Origin: an uncultured Parasphingopyxis sp. | GTDB taxonomy: Bacteria > Pseudomonadota > Alphaproteobacteria > Sphingomonadales > Sphingomonadaceae | NCBI GenBank assembly: GCA_905479515.1 | Contig: CAJQMX010000176.1 | Span: forward strand, 1-7,559 | Length of the DNA stretch: 7,559 nt | Reading direction: 5' to 3' | Shown: positions 6,963-7,559 of the stretch, one piece after another | Layout of the letters: every line of letters begins with the position of its first letter | How positions within the stretch are numbered: the first letter of the stretch is position 1 | Notes under the pieces: generated by a model | The model's database searches: none | Told to the model about the DNA's origin: nothing | What the model saw: only the letters and a program-made list of their open reading frames with translations | Program-made: the position numbers and the translations under genes

Positions 6963-7559
6963 GCGACAAGCTTGCCGAGATTTGCGCGACAAAACGCGAC
7001 GAAATTGCCCGGCGCAAGGCGGCGATTCCGTTTGCGGATCTCGAAGCGCGCGCCGAAGCGCAGAGCCCGCCCCGGGGTTTTCTGGATGCCCTGCGCGCCA
7101 AGGCCGAAACCGGCTATGCGCTGATCGCCGAAATCAAGAAGGCCAGCCCGTCCAAAGGCCTGATCCGCGAAGATTTCGATCCGCCCGCCCATGCAAAAGC
7201 CTATAAAGCGGGCGGCGCGGCCTGCCTCTCCGTGCTTACCGACACCCCTTATTTTCAGGGGGCGGACAGCTATCTGGAAGCGGCACGGGACGCCTGCGCC
7301 CTGCCCGCTCTGCGCAAGGACTTCATGGTCGATCACTGGCAGGTCACCGAAGCCCGCGCGCTCGGGGCCGATGCGATCCTCGTCATTGTCGCGGCGCTGG
7401 ATGACGATGCGATGGTGGATATCGAGGCTGCTGCCCTCAGCTATGGCATGGACGTGCTTGTCGAAGTGCATGACGAAGCCGAACTGGAACGGGCACTGGC
7501 GCTGAAATCACCGCTGATCGGCATCAACAATCGCGACCTCAAAACCTTCACCACCGACC
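6959..7559 (+). CDS. trpC: Indole-3-glycerol-phosphate synthase, N-terminal part (3' end outside window)
   Basis: TrpC closes the ring of 1-(2-carboxyphenylamino)-1-deoxyribulose 5-phosphate to indole-3-glycerol phosphate, with loss of CO2 and water. The frame is open from the ATG at 6959 to the window end, giving 200 codons of an expected 260 or so. Visible blocks are [14 protein letters not shown] with Glu 58 and Lys 60, [22 protein letters not shown] with Lys 120, [11 protein letters not shown] with Glu 169, and [10 protein letters not shown] with Asn 191 and Arg 192. These fit the catalytic residues of the family (Glu51, Lys53, Lys110, Glu159, Asn180, Arg182 in the Sulfolobus enzyme). It overlaps trpD by 4 bases and has a G-rich ribosome-binding stretch (GGTGGGG) just ahead of its ATG. 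Whether a TrpF domain is fused at the C-terminus cannot be seen, though alphaproteobacterial trpC is usually single. Confidence 0.95.
   Translation, partial: MSDKLAEICATKRDEIARRKAAIPFADLEARAEAQSPPRGFLDALRAKAETGYALIAEIKKASPSKGLIREDFDPPAHAKAYKAGGAACLSVLTDTPYFQGADSYLEAARDACALPALRKDFMVDHWQVTEARALGADAILVIVAALDDDAMVDIEAAALSYGMDVLVEVHDEAELERALALKSPLIGINNRDLKTFTTD

Noticed and set aside
6261..6992. Minus-strand open frame (243 codons) opposite trpD
   Set aside because: It mirrors the well-supported trpD frame and shows no family motif; the same holds for the minus-strand frame at 6812-7471 opposite trpD and trpC.

Overview
The window reads as a high-GC alphaproteobacterial chromosome, most likely from the Sphingomonadales. 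This rests on codon choice, the trpG-trpD-trpC order with a 4-base trpD/trpC overlap, a secreted M13 peptidase of the type common in that order, and a palindromic intergenic repeat of a kind I associate with alphaproteobacteria. The taxonomic call is an inference.

The backbone is tryptophan biosynthesis. The left edge holds the C-terminal 191 residues of anthranilate synthase component I (trpE). The right side holds trpG (glutamine amidotransferase subunit), trpD (anthranilate phosphoribosyltransferase) and the first 200 codons of trpC (indole-3-glycerol-phosphate synthase), all on the + strand. Together they convert chorismate to anthranilate, then phosphoribosylanthranilate; the isomerase step (TrpF) is not in the window, and TrpC then makes indole-3-glycerol phosphate.

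Between trpE and trpG lie about 4.7 kb with three genes of no obvious role in tryptophan synthesis. The first (575-1690, +) starts inside the trpE stop codon. It encodes a small exported protein made almost entirely of seven calcium-loop FG-GAP/VCBS repeats at a near-constant 49-residue period, probably one seven-bladed beta-propeller. Converging on it is a class A FAD-dependent monooxygenase (1716-2891, -). Upstream of that, also on the minus strand, is a secreted M13 (neprilysin-like) zinc metallopeptidase (3092-5164, -) with all catalytic motifs intact and no cysteine. The roughly 200 bases between the two minus-strand genes hold a strong hairpin terminator with a GAAA loop and an 86-base imperfect palindrome. 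The peptidase and trpG diverge from a shared 160-base region that should hold both promoters.

Nothing here resembles a defence island, CRISPR array, phage, insertion sequence or RNA gene. The main points of interest are the split of the two anthranilate synthase subunit genes by unrelated genes, the apparent translational coupling of trpE to an exported propeller, and the structured spacer between the monooxygenase and the peptidase.
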